Shown: positions 8,016-17,187, counted from the stretch's first letter. The stretch: DNA of 64,000 nucleotides from Flavobacteria bacterium BAL38 (GCA_000169355.1 AAXX01000001.1:682001-746000); one strand, 5' to 3'. Notes: generated from the letters alone by a model not told the origin. Translations and numbers: made by a program.

Positions 8016-8741
8016 ATGAAAGCATTATTATTACGAGAAATAAAATCCTTTTTTGGTTCGCCAATAGGATATTTAGTCATCGGGATTTTTCTTTTACTCA
8101 ACGGATTATTTCTTTGGGTTTTTGAAGGCGAATTCAACATATTAAACTCGGGTTTTGCCGATATGAGTCCGTTTTTCAAATTAGCACCCTGGATTTTAAT
8201 TTTCTTAATTCCGGCCGTAACCATGCGCAGTTTTTCGGATGAAAAGAAACAAGGAACCATTGAGTTGTTGTTTACCAAACCTTTATCAAATTGGGATATC
8301 GTAAACGGAAAATTCTTAGGCGCTCTGGTATTAATTGTTTTAGCAATAGTTCCAACGGTAATTTATGTGTTAACCATTTCGCATTTTGGAAATCCGCAAG
8401 GTAATATTGATATGGGAAGTACGCTTGGTTCGTATTTTGGATTATTATTTTTAATTGCAGCATACACAGCAATTGGAATTTTTGCTTCTACCCTTTCAGA
8501 CAATCAAATTGTGGCTTTCATTATTGCGGTTTTTTGTTGTTTCTTTTTCTATTTCGGATTTGACGGCATTGCTTCTTTCCTTGGAAATTACAGTTCAATG
8601 TTTGCGGCTTTAGGAATGGATTATCACTTTAAAAGTATGAGTCGCGGTGTTTTAGATACGCGTGATATTGTCTATTTTATAAGTGTGACGTTTTTATTTT
8701 TATCGGCAACGGTTTATCAACTTAAATCTTTGAAATGGTAA
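8016..8741 (+). CDS. gldF: Gliding-motility ABC transporter permease GldF
   Basis: Inner-membrane permease of the GldAFG ABC transporter needed for gliding motility in Flavobacterium. 241 residues with six predicted membrane helices (about 17-37, 57-74, 100-122, 140-163, 170-190, 217-235) and the ABC-2 segment RSFSDEKKQGTIELLFTKPLSNWDIVNGKF. The stop overlaps the start of gldG by 7 bases. The ATPase partner gldA lies about 50 kb away at 58432, the same split arrangement known in F. johnsoniae. Confidence 0.93.
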   Translation: MKALLLREIKSFFGSPIGYLVIGIFLLLNGLFLWVFEGEFNILNSGFADMSPFFKLAPWILIFLIPAVTMRSFSDEKKQGTIELLFTKPLSNWDIVNGKFLGALVLIVLAIVPTVIYVLTISHFGNPQGNIDMGSTLGSYFGLLFLIAAYTAIGIFASTLSDNQIVAFIIAVFCCFFFYFGFDGIASFLGNYSSMFAALGMDYHFKSMSRGVLDTRDIVYFISVTFLFLSATVYQLKSLKW

Positions 8742-10423
8742 TGAAGGATAACAAATCACAAGCTTTAAAGCAATTAGGAATTGTATTTTTAGCCATCATC
8801 GTAATCAATTTAATCAGTAACTTCTTCTTCAAACGTTTCGACTTAACACAAGACAAACGCTATACTTTATCAGAAACTACATTAAACATTGTAAAAGAAG
8901 TAGATAGTCCGTTATACATTGAAGTATATTTAGAAGGGAATTTTCCACCTGAATTCAAGCGATTACAAAACGAAACCAAACAACTTTTAGAGGAATTTAC
9001 GGCTTATAATTCGAACATTATTTTCAACTTCAAAAATCCGATTGAGAAAGAGGAAACACGAGTAGAAAAAATGAAAGAATTCTACGCAAAAGGAATGCAA
9101 CCTTTGAGTATTACGGTGGAAGACAAAGGAAAGCAATCGCAAGAAGTAGTTTTTCCATGGGCACAAGCTACGTATGGCGATAAATATGCAAAAATAGGTT
9201 TATTAAAAAATCTTATGGGCGCTTCTACCGAGCAAAAAGTAATTAGTTCGGTGCAACATTTGGAATTTGGTTTTGCAGAAGCTATCAATAAAATATCGAA
9301 AGAAAAACAAAAGAAAATTGCAGTAATTAAAGGCAATGGAGAACTTCAAGATGCATTTATTGCTGATTTTGTAAGATCTACTAGAGAAAGTTATTACATA
9401 GGTACATTTACTTTAGATTCGGTTTCCAAACAACCTACTCAAACTTTAGAAGCGCTTAAAAAATATGATTTAGCAGTAATTGCAAAACCTACTGAAGCCT
9501 TTACAGAAGCAGAAAAACAAGTGTTAGACCAATTCATCATGAATGGTGGAAAAACCTTGTGGTTATTAGATGTTGTTAAAGCGGATATGGATAGTTTGTA
9601 CAACGAAACAGGCACCATTTTAGCAGCCGATCGCGAATTGAATTTAACGGATATGTTCTTTAAATACGGTATTAGAATCAATCCGTTATTGGTTAAAGAT
9701 GAATATGCTACGCCAATAAAACTAGCCTCTGGAAATCAAGGAAGCGAAACGCAAATGCAAGAATATACTTGGAAATTTTCTCCATTTATTTATCCAACTT
9801 CTACCAATCCGATTGTAAAAAATATGGAAGGAATTAAGTTTGAATTTGCATCGCCAATTGAAATCCTTAAAAAGGATATCAAGAAAACCGTTCTTTTAAG
9901 CTCTTCTGAATATTCGAAAACCGTTGGAACACCTAGTCCTATTTCGTTAGATATGGTTACAGAAGAAACCACTCCTGAAGAATATGAAGGAAAAGGATTG
10001 CTGCCCGTGGCGGTTTTAATGGAAGGAAAATTTAATTCGATGTACAAAAATCGTGTACTACCTTTTAAAGATAATACATTTCAAGCTTCTGGAAAAGACA
10101 ATAAAATGATTGTAATTTCTGACGGAGATGTGATAAAAAATCAGTTAGACAAAGGAGTACCGCTTGAACTAGGATTTGATAAATGGACGAACCAACTCTA
10201 TGGAAACAAAGACTTCTTAATGAATTGTGTAAATTATTTGTTAGACGACAACGGACTTATTAACATAAGAAGTAAAGACGTTGATTTACCATTGCTAAAT
10301 AAAGAAGAAGTGTATAAAAATTATTCGCTGGCTCAACTGATAACTGTCGGATTACCAATAGTTATTTTAGCAATCTTTGGATTTTTATTTACTTACTTGC
10401 GCAAAAGAAAATATAGCAAATAG
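8735..10423 (+). CDS. gldG: Gliding-motility ABC transporter component GldG
   Basis: 562-residue membrane-anchored component of the Gld ABC transporter. An N-terminal helix (about 13-31) precedes a large periplasmic region of the ABC_transp_aux type (RYTLSETTLNIVKEVDSPLYIEVYLEG..., ITF-like domain to about residue 480). A C-terminal helix lies at about 535-555, followed by a KRKYSK tail. Translation begins inside gldF, either ATG 8735 or in-frame ATG 8741, implying coupling. Its substrate is not established; the complex is required for normal gliding. Confidence 0.93.
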   Translation: MVMKDNKSQALKQLGIVFLAIIVINLISNFFFKRFDLTQDKRYTLSETTLNIVKEVDSPLYIEVYLEGNFPPEFKRLQNETKQLLEEFTAYNSNIIFNFKNPIEKEETRVEKMKEFYAKGMQPLSITVEDKGKQSQEVVFPWAQATYGDKYAKIGLLKNLMGASTEQKVISSVQHLEFGFAEAINKISKEKQKKIAVIKGNGELQDAFIADFVRSTRESYYIGTFTLDSVSKQPTQTLEALKKYDLAVIAKPTEAFTEAEKQVLDQFIMNGGKTLWLLDVVKADMDSLYNETGTILAADRELNLTDMFFKYGIRINPLLVKDEYATPIKLASGNQGSETQMQEYTWKFSPFIYPTSTNPIVKNMEGIKFEFASPIEILKKDIKKTVLLSSSEYSKTVGTPSPISLDMVTEETTPEEYEGKGLLPVAVLMEGKFNSMYKNRVLPFKDNTFQASGKDNKMIVISDGDVIKNQLDKGVPLELGFDKWTNQLYGNKDFLMNCVNYLLDDNGLINIRSKDVDLPLLNKEEVYKNYSLAQLITVGLPIVILAIFGFLFTYLRKRKYSK

Positions 10424-10439
10424 TTGTTGATAATTTGTT

Positions 10440-10470
10440 TTTGCATTTGAGCAGAATTAGAATATATTTG
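10440..10470 (+). promoter_or_regulatory. dnaN promoter
   Basis: TTTG (10440-10443), 19 bases, TATATTTG (10463-10470), an exact TAnnTTTG box 38 bases before the dnaN start. It uncouples dnaN from gldFG. Confidence 0.7.
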
Positions 10471-10507
10471 TGAAATATAAAATCAAATCACGATTTTAAA
10501 ATACAAG

Positions 10508-11629
10508 ATGATGAAGTTTATAGTATCGAGTTCTTATTTATTGAAACAATTACAGGTTTTAGGGAGTGTTATTAACAGTAGTAATACTTTACCTATTCTT
10601 GATAATTTCTTATTTGAATTAGACAACAACCAATTAAAAGTTTCTGCTTCCGATTTAGAAACTACGATGACCTCTACGTTAGAAATTGATTCTACAAGTC
10701 AAGGAAGTGTTGCTATTCCTGCAAAACTTTTATTAGATATCTTAAAAACATTTCCAGAACAACCTTTAACTTTTACGGTAGAAGATAATTCAACGGTAGA
10801 AATTAGTTCAAACTCTGGAAAATATGCAATTGCATACGCACCAGGAGAAGAATTCCCTAAAGCAGTAGTTTTAGACGATCCTTCAAAAACATTAGTTCCT
10901 GCGGAAGTATTAGCAACTGCAGTAAGTAAAACTATTTTTGCTGCTGGAAATGATGACTTACGTCCTGTAATGAGTGGTGTTTTCTTCCAATTTTCACCTG
11001 AAGGATTAATTTTCGTAGCAACAGACGCTCACAAATTAGTAAAATATGCTCGCACCGATGTGAAAGCATCGCAAGTAGCTGATTTTATTATGCCAAAGAA
11101 ACCTTTAAACATTTTAAAAGGAATTTTAGGCGCTTCTGACGCTGAAGTTTCAATCGAATATAACGATTCAAATGCTACGTTCTCATTTGAGAATTATGTA
11201 TTAACTTGTCGTTTAATCGATGGAAAATATCCAAACTACGAAGCGGTTATTCCAAAAGAAAATCCAAATAAATTATTAATCAACAGAGTTCAGTTTTTAA
11301 ACTCGGTTCGTCGTGTGGCTATTTTTGCAAACAAAACTACACACCAAATTCGTTTAAAAATTGCTGGAACTGAATTGAATATTTCGGCAGAAGATATCGA
11401 TTATTCAAACAAAGCAGACGAGCGTTTGACTTGTGATTACCAAGGAGACGACATGCAAATCGGTTTCAACTCACGTTTCTTAACAGAAATGTTGAATAAT
11501 TTATCAAGTGATGAAATCCAATTAGAAATGTCGATGCCAAACAGAGCGGGAATTTTAACTCCAGTTGATGGTTTAGACGAAGGCGAAACGGTTACTATGC
11601 TTGTAATGCCAGTAATGTTGAGCAACTAA
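10508..11629 (+). CDS. dnaN: DNA polymerase III beta sliding clamp
   Basis: Ring-shaped processivity clamp that tethers DNA polymerase III and other repair factors to DNA. 373 residues in three clamp repeats (about 1-120, 130-250, 252-371). Typical segments are SSNTLPILDNFLF, SGVFFQF...FVATDAHKLV, the FPNYEAVIP-type strand, and the C-terminal MPVMLSN that contributes the protein-binding pocket. It starts MM; either ATG (10508 or 10511) is possible. It has its own promoter and a strong terminator, and it is not next to dnaA in this window. Confidence 0.97.
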   Translation: MMKFIVSSSYLLKQLQVLGSVINSSNTLPILDNFLFELDNNQLKVSASDLETTMTSTLEIDSTSQGSVAIPAKLLLDILKTFPEQPLTFTVEDNSTVEISSNSGKYAIAYAPGEEFPKAVVLDDPSKTLVPAEVLATAVSKTIFAAGNDDLRPVMSGVFFQFSPEGLIFVATDAHKLVKYARTDVKASQVADFIMPKKPLNILKGILGASDAEVSIEYNDSNATFSFENYVLTCRLIDGKYPNYEAVIPKENPNKLLINRVQFLNSVRRVAIFANKTTHQIRLKIAGTELNISAEDIDYSNKADERLTCDYQGDDMQIGFNSRFLTEMLNNLSSDEIQLEMSMPNRAGILTPVDGLDEGETVTMLVMPVMLSN

Positions 11630-11689
11630 TTCACAATATTTGATTTAAAGTGTAAACTAAAAATCTTATTACCAACCTTAACTAACTTA

Positions 11690-11724
11690 AAAACCACTTA
11701 GCTTTATTGCGAAAGTGGTTTTTT
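11690..11724 (+). terminator. dnaN terminator
   Basis: AAAACCACTT (11690-11699) pairs with AAGTGGTTTT (11713-11722), followed by TTTTAATTTT. Confidence 0.85.
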
Positions 11725-11726
11725 AA

Positions 11727-12118
11727 TTTTTACAATATTAGCAAGCGAATGAAACAGATTTTCAAGCGCGGGTTTTGACGGATTTTTTAAAACACATAGA
11801 CAAATAGTTTTTACACCGAGATTCTCAGAGTTTTTTTTGAATTAGATTATGTTGAAAGAGCTACACAGAGACGTTACACTTTATGTAGTTCACAATAGAC
11901 TATAAGCCTAGTTTGTCACACTTGAACTACAACAAACGTTATTAAATGCTTCATATAAGAATTTAAAGATTATTTCAATTAATTTAATCTGTTTTTATCA
12001 GCGTTTCGCATTAGCGAATCTGTTTCATCTGCGTGCTAACATCATTTTTAAAGATTACTTTAATTTCTTCTATCTGTGTTCCTAATCATTTTCTATCTTT
12101 GCAATCTAAATTTAAAAC
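11727..12118. other. Intergenic region of degenerate repeats upstream of mnmE
   Basis: No gene seen. It contains a 78-bp sequence (11813-11890) with a diverged copy at 25303-25381, then AATCTG/CAGATT-type fragments around 11980-12040 that resemble other spacers in the window. A perfect -7 box, TATCTTTG (12094-12101), lies before mnmE with only a weak upstream element. Confidence 0.6.
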
Positions 12119-13534
12119 ATGATTCCACAAGAAACCATAGTTGCGTTAGCGACACCGTCTGGTGCGGGTGCCATTGCTATTATTCGATTATCTGGTGCAG
12201 CTGCTATTACGATAGCCGCTGACGTATTTCAATCGGTTTCTGGAAAGGATATTACCAAACAAAAAACACATACGATTCATTTAGGACATATTGTTGACGC
12301 TTCGACAAGCTCAGGACAGGCTGGTAAAGTGTATGACCAAGTTTTACTTTCTATTTTTAAAGGTCCTAATTCGTATACAGGAGAAAATGTAATTGAAATT
12401 TCGTGTCATGGTTCTACGTTTATCCAACAACAAATCATTCAATTATTGCTTCGTAAAGGAGCTAAAATGGCACAAGCAGGAGAATTTACCTTGCGCGCTT
12501 TTTTAAACGGGAAACTAGACTTATCTCAAGCAGAAGCAGTTGCTGATTTAATTGCTTCGGATAATGAAGCATCTCATCAAATTGCCATGCAACAAATGCG
12601 CGGTGGCTTTAGTAACGAGATTGCCAAACTTCGAGAAGAATTACTGAATTTCGCTTCTTTAATTGAACTCGAATTAGACTTTGCAGAAGAAGATGTCGAA
12701 TTTGCCGATAGAACTCAGTTTCATGAACTATTAGAGCGAATTGAGTTTGTATTGAAACGATTAATTGATTCGTTTGCGGTTGGAAATGTAATTAAAAATG
12801 GAATTCCTGTTGCGATTGTGGGCGAACCAAATGTTGGGAAATCTACTTTATTAAACGCTTTATTAAACGAAGAACGCGCCATTGTTTCCGACATTGCTGG
12901 AACTACACGTGATACGATTGAAGATGAATTGGTCATCAATGGTATGAGTTTTAGATTTATTGATACGGCAGGAATTCGTGAAACGAAAGATGTTGTGGAA
13001 AGTATTGGGATTCAAAAGACGTTTGAAAAAATTGAACAAGCTCAGGTAGTGTTATTTATTTTGGATGGAAGATGGATGATGGAAGCTGGAAGTTTAGAAG
13101 CGGTAAAAATTGAATTTGAAAAAATTAAAAACAAGTTTCCATTAAAACCAGTAGTAGTCATTGCGAATAAAGCTGATTTACTTTCGGCAGACCAAAAAAA
13201 TAATATTCAAGCTACAATAGAAAATATCCTTTTTCTAAGTGCTAAACAGAAGGAAGGCATTGACGAACTTAAAAACACCTTACTTTCTTTTGTAAATACT
13301 GGTGCATTACGAAACAACGAAACGATTGTAACTAATACACGTCATTATGATTCATTACTGAAAGCTTTAGAAGAAGTTCAAAAAGTAAAATGGGGATTAA
13401 ACTCGGGGCTTTCCTCTGATTTAATGGCGATTGATATTCGAAGTGCATTGTATTTCTTTGGCGAAATCACTGGAGAAGTAACTAATGATGAATTACTTGG
13501 TAATATTTTTGCTAATTTCTGTATTGGGAAGTAA
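12119..13534 (+). CDS. mnmE: tRNA modification GTPase MnmE
   Basis: GTPase that with MnmG installs cmnm5 on the wobble uridine of certain tRNAs. Domain order: N-terminal folate-binding domain (1-118), helical domain, inserted G domain (GEPNVGKS 235-242, TTRDT 262-266, DTAG 282-285, NKAD 350-353), and the catalytic C-terminal FCIGK. Two stretches look alien. Residues 62-69 (STSSGQAG) are encoded by a dispersed CTTCGAC-type repeat at 12300-12322. Residues 317-327 (GRWMMEAGSLE) come from a GGATGGAAG microrepeat at 13061-13092. Both keep frame and sit in surface loops, so function is probably retained. Confidence 0.96.
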   Translation: MIPQETIVALATPSGAGAIAIIRLSGAAAITIAADVFQSVSGKDITKQKTHTIHLGHIVDASTSSGQAGKVYDQVLLSIFKGPNSYTGENVIEISCHGSTFIQQQIIQLLLRKGAKMAQAGEFTLRAFLNGKLDLSQAEAVADLIASDNEASHQIAMQQMRGGFSNEIAKLREELLNFASLIELELDFAEEDVEFADRTQFHELLERIEFVLKRLIDSFAVGNVIKNGIPVAIVGEPNVGKSTLLNALLNEERAIVSDIAGTTRDTIEDELVINGMSFRFIDTAGIRETKDVVESIGIQKTFEKIEQAQVVLFILDGRWMMEAGSLEAVKIEFEKIKNKFPLKPVVVIANKADLLSADQKNNIQATIENILFLSAKQKEGIDELKNTLLSFVNTGALRNNETIVTNTRHYDSLLKALEEVQKVKWGLNSGLSSDLMAIDIRSALYFFGEITGEVTNDELLGNIFANFCIGK

Positions 13535-13536
13535 AA

Positions 13537-13758
13537 TTAATTATTCTTTGTACTCATTTTAATCTGTAAATGATTCAGCAAAACTTGATATTTACTAATT
13601 TCTATCAATTCTGCTTCATCACTAGAAATATCCAACATATAGTCTAAATCTTCGCCTACTTTAATTAATAAGATGCTAGCTTGCGAAATATTATTAAGCG
13701 CCATATTATCTATAATCAATTGAATTTCTTTTTTTATATCTGAAAATTTATCTTTCAT
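13537..13758 (-). CDS. Small hypothetical protein
   Basis: 73 residues, acidic and largely helical (DIKKEIQLIIDNMALNNISQASILLIKVGEDLDYML...). No family recognised. It is the second gene of a two-gene unit, starting 6 bases after the 179-aa gene and converging on mnmE with 2 bases between stops. The small helical partner behind a larger unknown protein could form a complex with it, but nothing in the sequence proves this. Confidence 0.55.
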   Translation of the reverse strand: MKDKFSDIKKEIQLIIDNMALNNISQASILLIKVGEDLDYMLDISSDEAELIEISKYQVLLNHLQIKMSTKNN

Positions 13759-13764
13759 TTTTTC

Positions 13765-14304
13765 TTATTTCCATTCCATTTTAATTTTACTTAACGGAAT
13801 ATTTGTTTGGATTAATTGTTGAATTGTGGTTCTTCTAACTTCTTCTATGTCTTTAAAATTAAAGTATTTAGCCCAATTATCATTTTCTAACAACTCTTTT
13901 ATTTGACGAATTATTTTGGCAGTTTCAGAAGCATTTCGTAAAACTAAATTTCCTTCAAACTTTGGATTGTTTTTGTGTTGAAATATAACTTCTTTATTTT
14001 CAAAATTTACTTCAATATAAAACAAATGTTCTGTTTCATTATTTGGATAAAAATCAGACCATTTAGCAAAACCAATTCTTTCTTTTTGATTTGGATTTTT
14101 AATACCCGAAATCAATCTCCATCTACAATTAGAAGCTCTTCCCCAATGATTTGAAATACGATAAACTCCTTCTTTTGTAAAATTATATTGACTGCCCGAT
14201 TTACTTTTATGATGAATCTCTAATTCATTAGTAAACTCAACTTCTGTAAACTCACAAAAAGTATACTTATAAAAATTATTACGATTATAGTTTAATCCAT
14301 CCAA
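13765..14304 (-). CDS. Hypothetical protein
   Basis: 179 residues with no confident family. Several Trp and Tyr residues (HWGRASNCRWRLISG, KWSDFYPN) alternate with beta-strand-like segments, followed by a helical C-terminal half with ETAKIIRQIKELLEN. No signal peptide or membrane helix. It is divergent from the sulfide locus and shares a 150-bp spacer holding a palindromic operator. It is apparently co-transcribed with the 73-aa gene. I cannot assign a role. Confidence 0.6.
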   Translation of the reverse strand: MDGLNYNRNNFYKYTFCEFTEVEFTNELEIHHKSKSGSQYNFTKEGVYRISNHWGRASNCRWRLISGIKNPNQKERIGFAKWSDFYPNNETEHLFYIEVNFENKEVIFQHKNNPKFEGNLVLRNASETAKIIRQIKELLENDNWAKYFNFKDIEEVRRTTIQQLIQTNIPLSKIKMEWK

Positions 14305-14387
14305 AACAAATACCTTTTAAATTAAAAATACGAATTATGTAATTTTTACCTTAATAAATTTCATTTCTACTAAAATAAAATGACTAT

Positions 14388-14403
14388 TGTAACAAATGTT
14401 ACA
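14388..14403. promoter_or_regulatory. Candidate Crp/Fnr operator upstream of sqr
   Basis: Perfect palindrome TGTAACA-AA-TGTTACA, i.e. GTAAC-N4-GTTAC, the 5-4-5 geometry of Fnr-type sites. Its centre is 35.5 bases before the end of the -7 box TAACTTTA (14424-14431), about -40 relative to the likely start, suiting class II activation. The same motif recurs before the dioxygenase gene at 17174. Confidence 0.65.
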
Positions 14404-14456
14404 TTTTATTATTTATCAATTTCTAACTTTACAAAACTAACCAAATAAGCTATACA

Positions 14457-15707
14457 ATGAAAGATAAGTATCAAATTGTAATTGTTGGTGCAGGAACTGG
14501 TGGAATTATGACCGCTGCACAATTACTTCGCAAAGATAAAAATTTAGAAATTGCGATTATAGATCCATCAGAAACTCATGTTTATCAACCAGCATGGACG
14601 CTTGTTGGTGGTGGTGCTTTTAATTTTGAAAAAACTAAAAGACCTACTTCGTCAGTAATTCCAAGTGGAGTAACTTGGATTAAAGACAAAGTAGCTTCAT
14701 TAGAACCCGAAACAAGTAGTTTAACTACTGAAAAAAGTGGTTCAATTGCTTATGACTATTTAGTTTTAGCACCTGGATTAGTTTACGATTTAGACGGAAT
14801 AGAAGGTTTAAGAGCTTCTTTAGGTAAAAATGGCGTTTGCAGTAATTATACAGATCCAAATTACACATGGGAATTAATTAAAAATTTTAAAGGTGGAAAT
14901 GCGGTTTTTACTCAACCCATAACACCAATTAAATGTGGAGGTGCTCCTCAAAAAATAGCTTATTTAGCTGCAGATTATTTTATAAAAAATAAAATAAAAA
15001 ATTACGAAGTTGTTTTTGCAACTCCTGGTTCTGTTATTTTTGGTGTTAAAGAATTCGCTAAAACATTAATGGAAGTTATTTTTAGATACGGGATTCACTT
15101 TAAACCTCATTATGCTCCAGTTAAAATTGATGGTGAAAAGAAACTAGTATATTTTAAAAGTGTTGCACCAGAAGAAAATCAATGTATTATAAATGAAGGA
15201 AATGTTTTAAATGAAGAATTTCATGGTGAAAGTGAAATTGTAATGCCTTACGAAATTTTACACTTAGCACCTCCTCAAATGGCACCAGATTTTATTAGAA
15301 ACTCTTCTTTAGCCAATGCACAAAAATGGTTAGACGTTGATATTTTATCATTACAACATTTAAGACATAAAAATATTTTTGGTTTAGGAGATGTTGCAGC
15401 ATTACCTACAGCTAAAACAGGAGCTGCAATTCGTAAACAGGCTCCAGTTGTTGTCGAAAATATTTTAACTCTAATTAAAGAAAATAAACTAGGTCATACA
15501 ATTTATGAAGGATACTCATCATGCCCATTAGTTACAGGTTATGGTAAAATGGTGTTAGCAGAATTTAAATATGACAATGTAAGAGATTCCGATCCCTTAT
15601 TGTCTAAATTTGTTGATACTACAAAAGAAAATTGGAGTATGTGGATTTTGAAAAAATTTGGTCTTCCTTATTTATATTGGAATAAGATGATGAAGGGAAA
15701 AATGTAA
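14457..15707 (+). CDS. sqr: Sulfide:quinone oxidoreductase (type II SQR)
   Basis: Membrane-associated flavoprotein that oxidises sulfide to a persulfide and passes electrons to quinone. The N-terminal FAD motif is GAGTGGI (11-17). The redox cysteines match type II enzymes: C160 in PIKCGGAPQK and C356 in SSCPLVTGYGK, with a further C128. The C-terminus has amphipathic Trp/Leu-rich helices for membrane attachment. 416 residues is normal. It is the first gene of a sulfide locus followed by a regulator, a TauE-type permease and a persulfide dioxygenase, supporting a detoxification role. A candidate operator and -7 box lie just upstream. Confidence 0.9.
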   Translation: MKDKYQIVIVGAGTGGIMTAAQLLRKDKNLEIAIIDPSETHVYQPAWTLVGGGAFNFEKTKRPTSSVIPSGVTWIKDKVASLEPETSSLTTEKSGSIAYDYLVLAPGLVYDLDGIEGLRASLGKNGVCSNYTDPNYTWELIKNFKGGNAVFTQPITPIKCGGAPQKIAYLAADYFIKNKIKNYEVVFATPGSVIFGVKEFAKTLMEVIFRYGIHFKPHYAPVKIDGEKKLVYFKSVAPEENQCIINEGNVLNEEFHGESEIVMPYEILHLAPPQMAPDFIRNSSLANAQKWLDVDILSLQHLRHKNIFGLGDVAALPTAKTGAAIRKQAPVVVENILTLIKENKLGHTIYEGYSSCPLVTGYGKMVLAEFKYDNVRDSDPLLSKFVDTTKENWSMWILKKFGLPYLYWNKMMKGKM

Positions 15708-15733
15708 AAACCTTAACAGTACGATTTAAGTTA

Positions 15734-15751
15734 TTCTGTATCTTTACAGAA
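15734..15751. promoter_or_regulatory. Palindromic promoter element before the Crp/Fnr gene
   Basis: TTCTGTA-TCTT-TACAGAA is a perfect 7-base inverted repeat that also contains the -7-like TATCTTTA (15739-15746). It could be an autoregulatory site, but its half-site differs from GTAAC. Confidence 0.4.
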
Positions 15752-15762
15752 AAGAAATTACT

Positions 15763-16395
15763 ATGAAAGAAATTTTAATTCAAGCCTACGGTTATATTTT
15801 TGAAGAAGCACTTATTGAAGAAATTGCTAAAGTAGCTGTTTATAGAGATTTTAAATCCGATGATTTCTTAATTGAAATTGGAGATTATATAAAATCAATG
15901 CCTTTATTACTAGAAGGTGCTATTAAAATATTACGCGAAGATGATAATGGAGATGAATTGCTCTTGTATTTTTTAGAACGTGGCGATACTTGTGCAATGA
16001 CTTTAACTTGTTGTATGGGAAAATCTAAAAGTAAAATTAGAGCCATTGCAGAAACAGATGGGTCGTTATTGATGATTCCTGTAGAAAAAATGGAAGAATG
16101 GCTAACAAAATATAAAACATGGAGAAACTTTGTTTTTGATAGTTATAACGTACGTTTAAATGAAATGCTAGAAGCAATAGATACGTTAGCTTTTATGAAT
16201 CTTGACGAGCGCTTGTATAAATATTTAACAGATAAGGCTAAAGTAATTGGAAATACTGAAATTAATAATACACATCAGGAAATTGCTTACGAAATGCATA
16301 CATCCCGAGTTGTAGTTTCAAGATTATTAAAAGCTCTAGAAATTAAAGGAAAAATTAAACTACATCGAAATAAAATAGAAATTTTACACATATAA
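15763..16395 (+). CDS. Crp/Fnr-family transcription regulator
   Basis: 210 residues: an N-terminal cyclic-nucleotide-binding-like beta roll (about 20-115), a dimer helix, and a C-terminal helix-turn-helix (about 168-200, HQEIAYEMHTSRVVVSRLLK). The roll carries C77, C83 and C84 in GDTCAMTLTCC, a cysteine cluster that could sense persulfide or redox state; that is inference. It sits between sqr and the permease gene and overlaps the permease start by 1 base, so it probably controls this locus through GTAAC-N4-GTTAC sites. The cAMP-binding signature is not obvious. Confidence 0.9.
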   Translation: MKEILIQAYGYIFEEALIEEIAKVAVYRDFKSDDFLIEIGDYIKSMPLLLEGAIKILREDDNGDELLLYFLERGDTCAMTLTCCMGKSKSKIRAIAETDGSLLMIPVEKMEEWLTKYKTWRNFVFDSYNVRLNEMLEAIDTLAFMNLDERLYKYLTDKAKVIGNTEINNTHQEIAYEMHTSRVVVSRLLKALEIKGKIKLHRNKIEILHI

Positions 16396-17177
16396 TGGAA
16401 ATACTTGGATATATAGGTGCATTTATTATTGGATTGATATTAGGTCTCACTGGAGGCGGAGGATCTATTTTAACAGTACCTATATTAGTGTATGTATTAT
16501 TAATTAATCCAGTAACTGCAACTGCATATTCATTATTTATTGTAGGAACTACATCTGTATTTGGTGCCACTCAAAATTATTTTAAAGGCTTGGTTGATAT
16601 AAAAACTGGATTTTTATTTGCTATTCCATCTTTTGTAGCCGTTTTTATAACAAGACGTTTTTTAGTCCCTTTAATTCCAAATATAGTAATTGAAAAACCT
16701 ATTATAATTGAAAAGAGTAGCTTTTTAATGGCATTATTTGCTATTATTATGTTGTTTGCTGCATTTTCAATGCTAAAAAAGAAAAAAGAAATTGTTACAA
16801 CTGATTTAAAAAGTAGTTTATTTAGCTTGATAATTCAAAATTTTATTATTGGAATAATTATAGGATTGGTTGGCGCTGGAGGTGGATTTCTAATAATACC
16901 TTCATTAGTATTATTTGCAAAACTACCTATGAAAAAAGCTGTTGGAACTTCTTTGTTTATAATTGCAATGAATTCTTTAATAGGTTTTATGGGAGATGTT
17001 CAAAATTTAACTATAGATTGGTTATTTTTGATTAAATTTACATCACTTTCAATTATTGGTATATTCATCGGAATATATCTTAATAGATTCATTAATGAAT
17101 CACAATTAAAAAAAGGATTTGGTTACTTTGTACTACTAATGGCATGCTTTATTTTGCTTAAGGAATTTTATATGTAA
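16395..17177 (+). CDS. TauE/SafE-family sulfite exporter-like permease
   Basis: 260-residue inner-membrane protein with about eight helices. It shows the internal duplication of the family: GLILGLTGGGGSILTVPILVY near residues 12-32 and GIIIGLVGAGGGFLIIPSLVLFAKLPMKKAVGTSL near 153-187. Family members move sulfite, sulfonates or sulfur species. Its place in the sulfide operon suggests export of a sulfur-oxidation product or exchange of thiosulfate or sulfite. Translation is coupled to the upstream regulator (TAATG). Confidence 0.87.
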   Translation: MEILGYIGAFIIGLILGLTGGGGSILTVPILVYVLLINPVTATAYSLFIVGTTSVFGATQNYFKGLVDIKTGFLFAIPSFVAVFITRRFLVPLIPNIVIEKPIIIEKSSFLMALFAIIMLFAAFSMLKKKKEIVTTDLKSSLFSLIIQNFIIGIIIGLVGAGGGFLIIPSLVLFAKLPMKKAVGTSLFIIAMNSLIGFMGDVQNLTIDWLFLIKFTSLSIIGIFIGIYLNRFINESQLKKGFGYFVLLMACFILLKEFYM

Positions 17178-17187
17178 CCATTGTTAC
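17174..17187. promoter_or_regulatory. Second GTAAC-N4-GTTAC operator, before the persulfide dioxygenase gene
   Basis: GTAAC-CATT-GTTAC overlaps the stop codon of the permease gene. The -7-like TAATTTTA (17210-17217, followed by CAAAA as at sqr) lies 36.5 bases from the palindrome centre, within one base of the spacing at sqr. The repeated arrangement supports a real regulatory module. Confidence 0.65.

Noticed and set aside
10508-11629. Chromosome origin next to dnaN
   Set aside because: No dnaA gene, DnaA-box cluster or AT-rich unwinding region is visible nearby.
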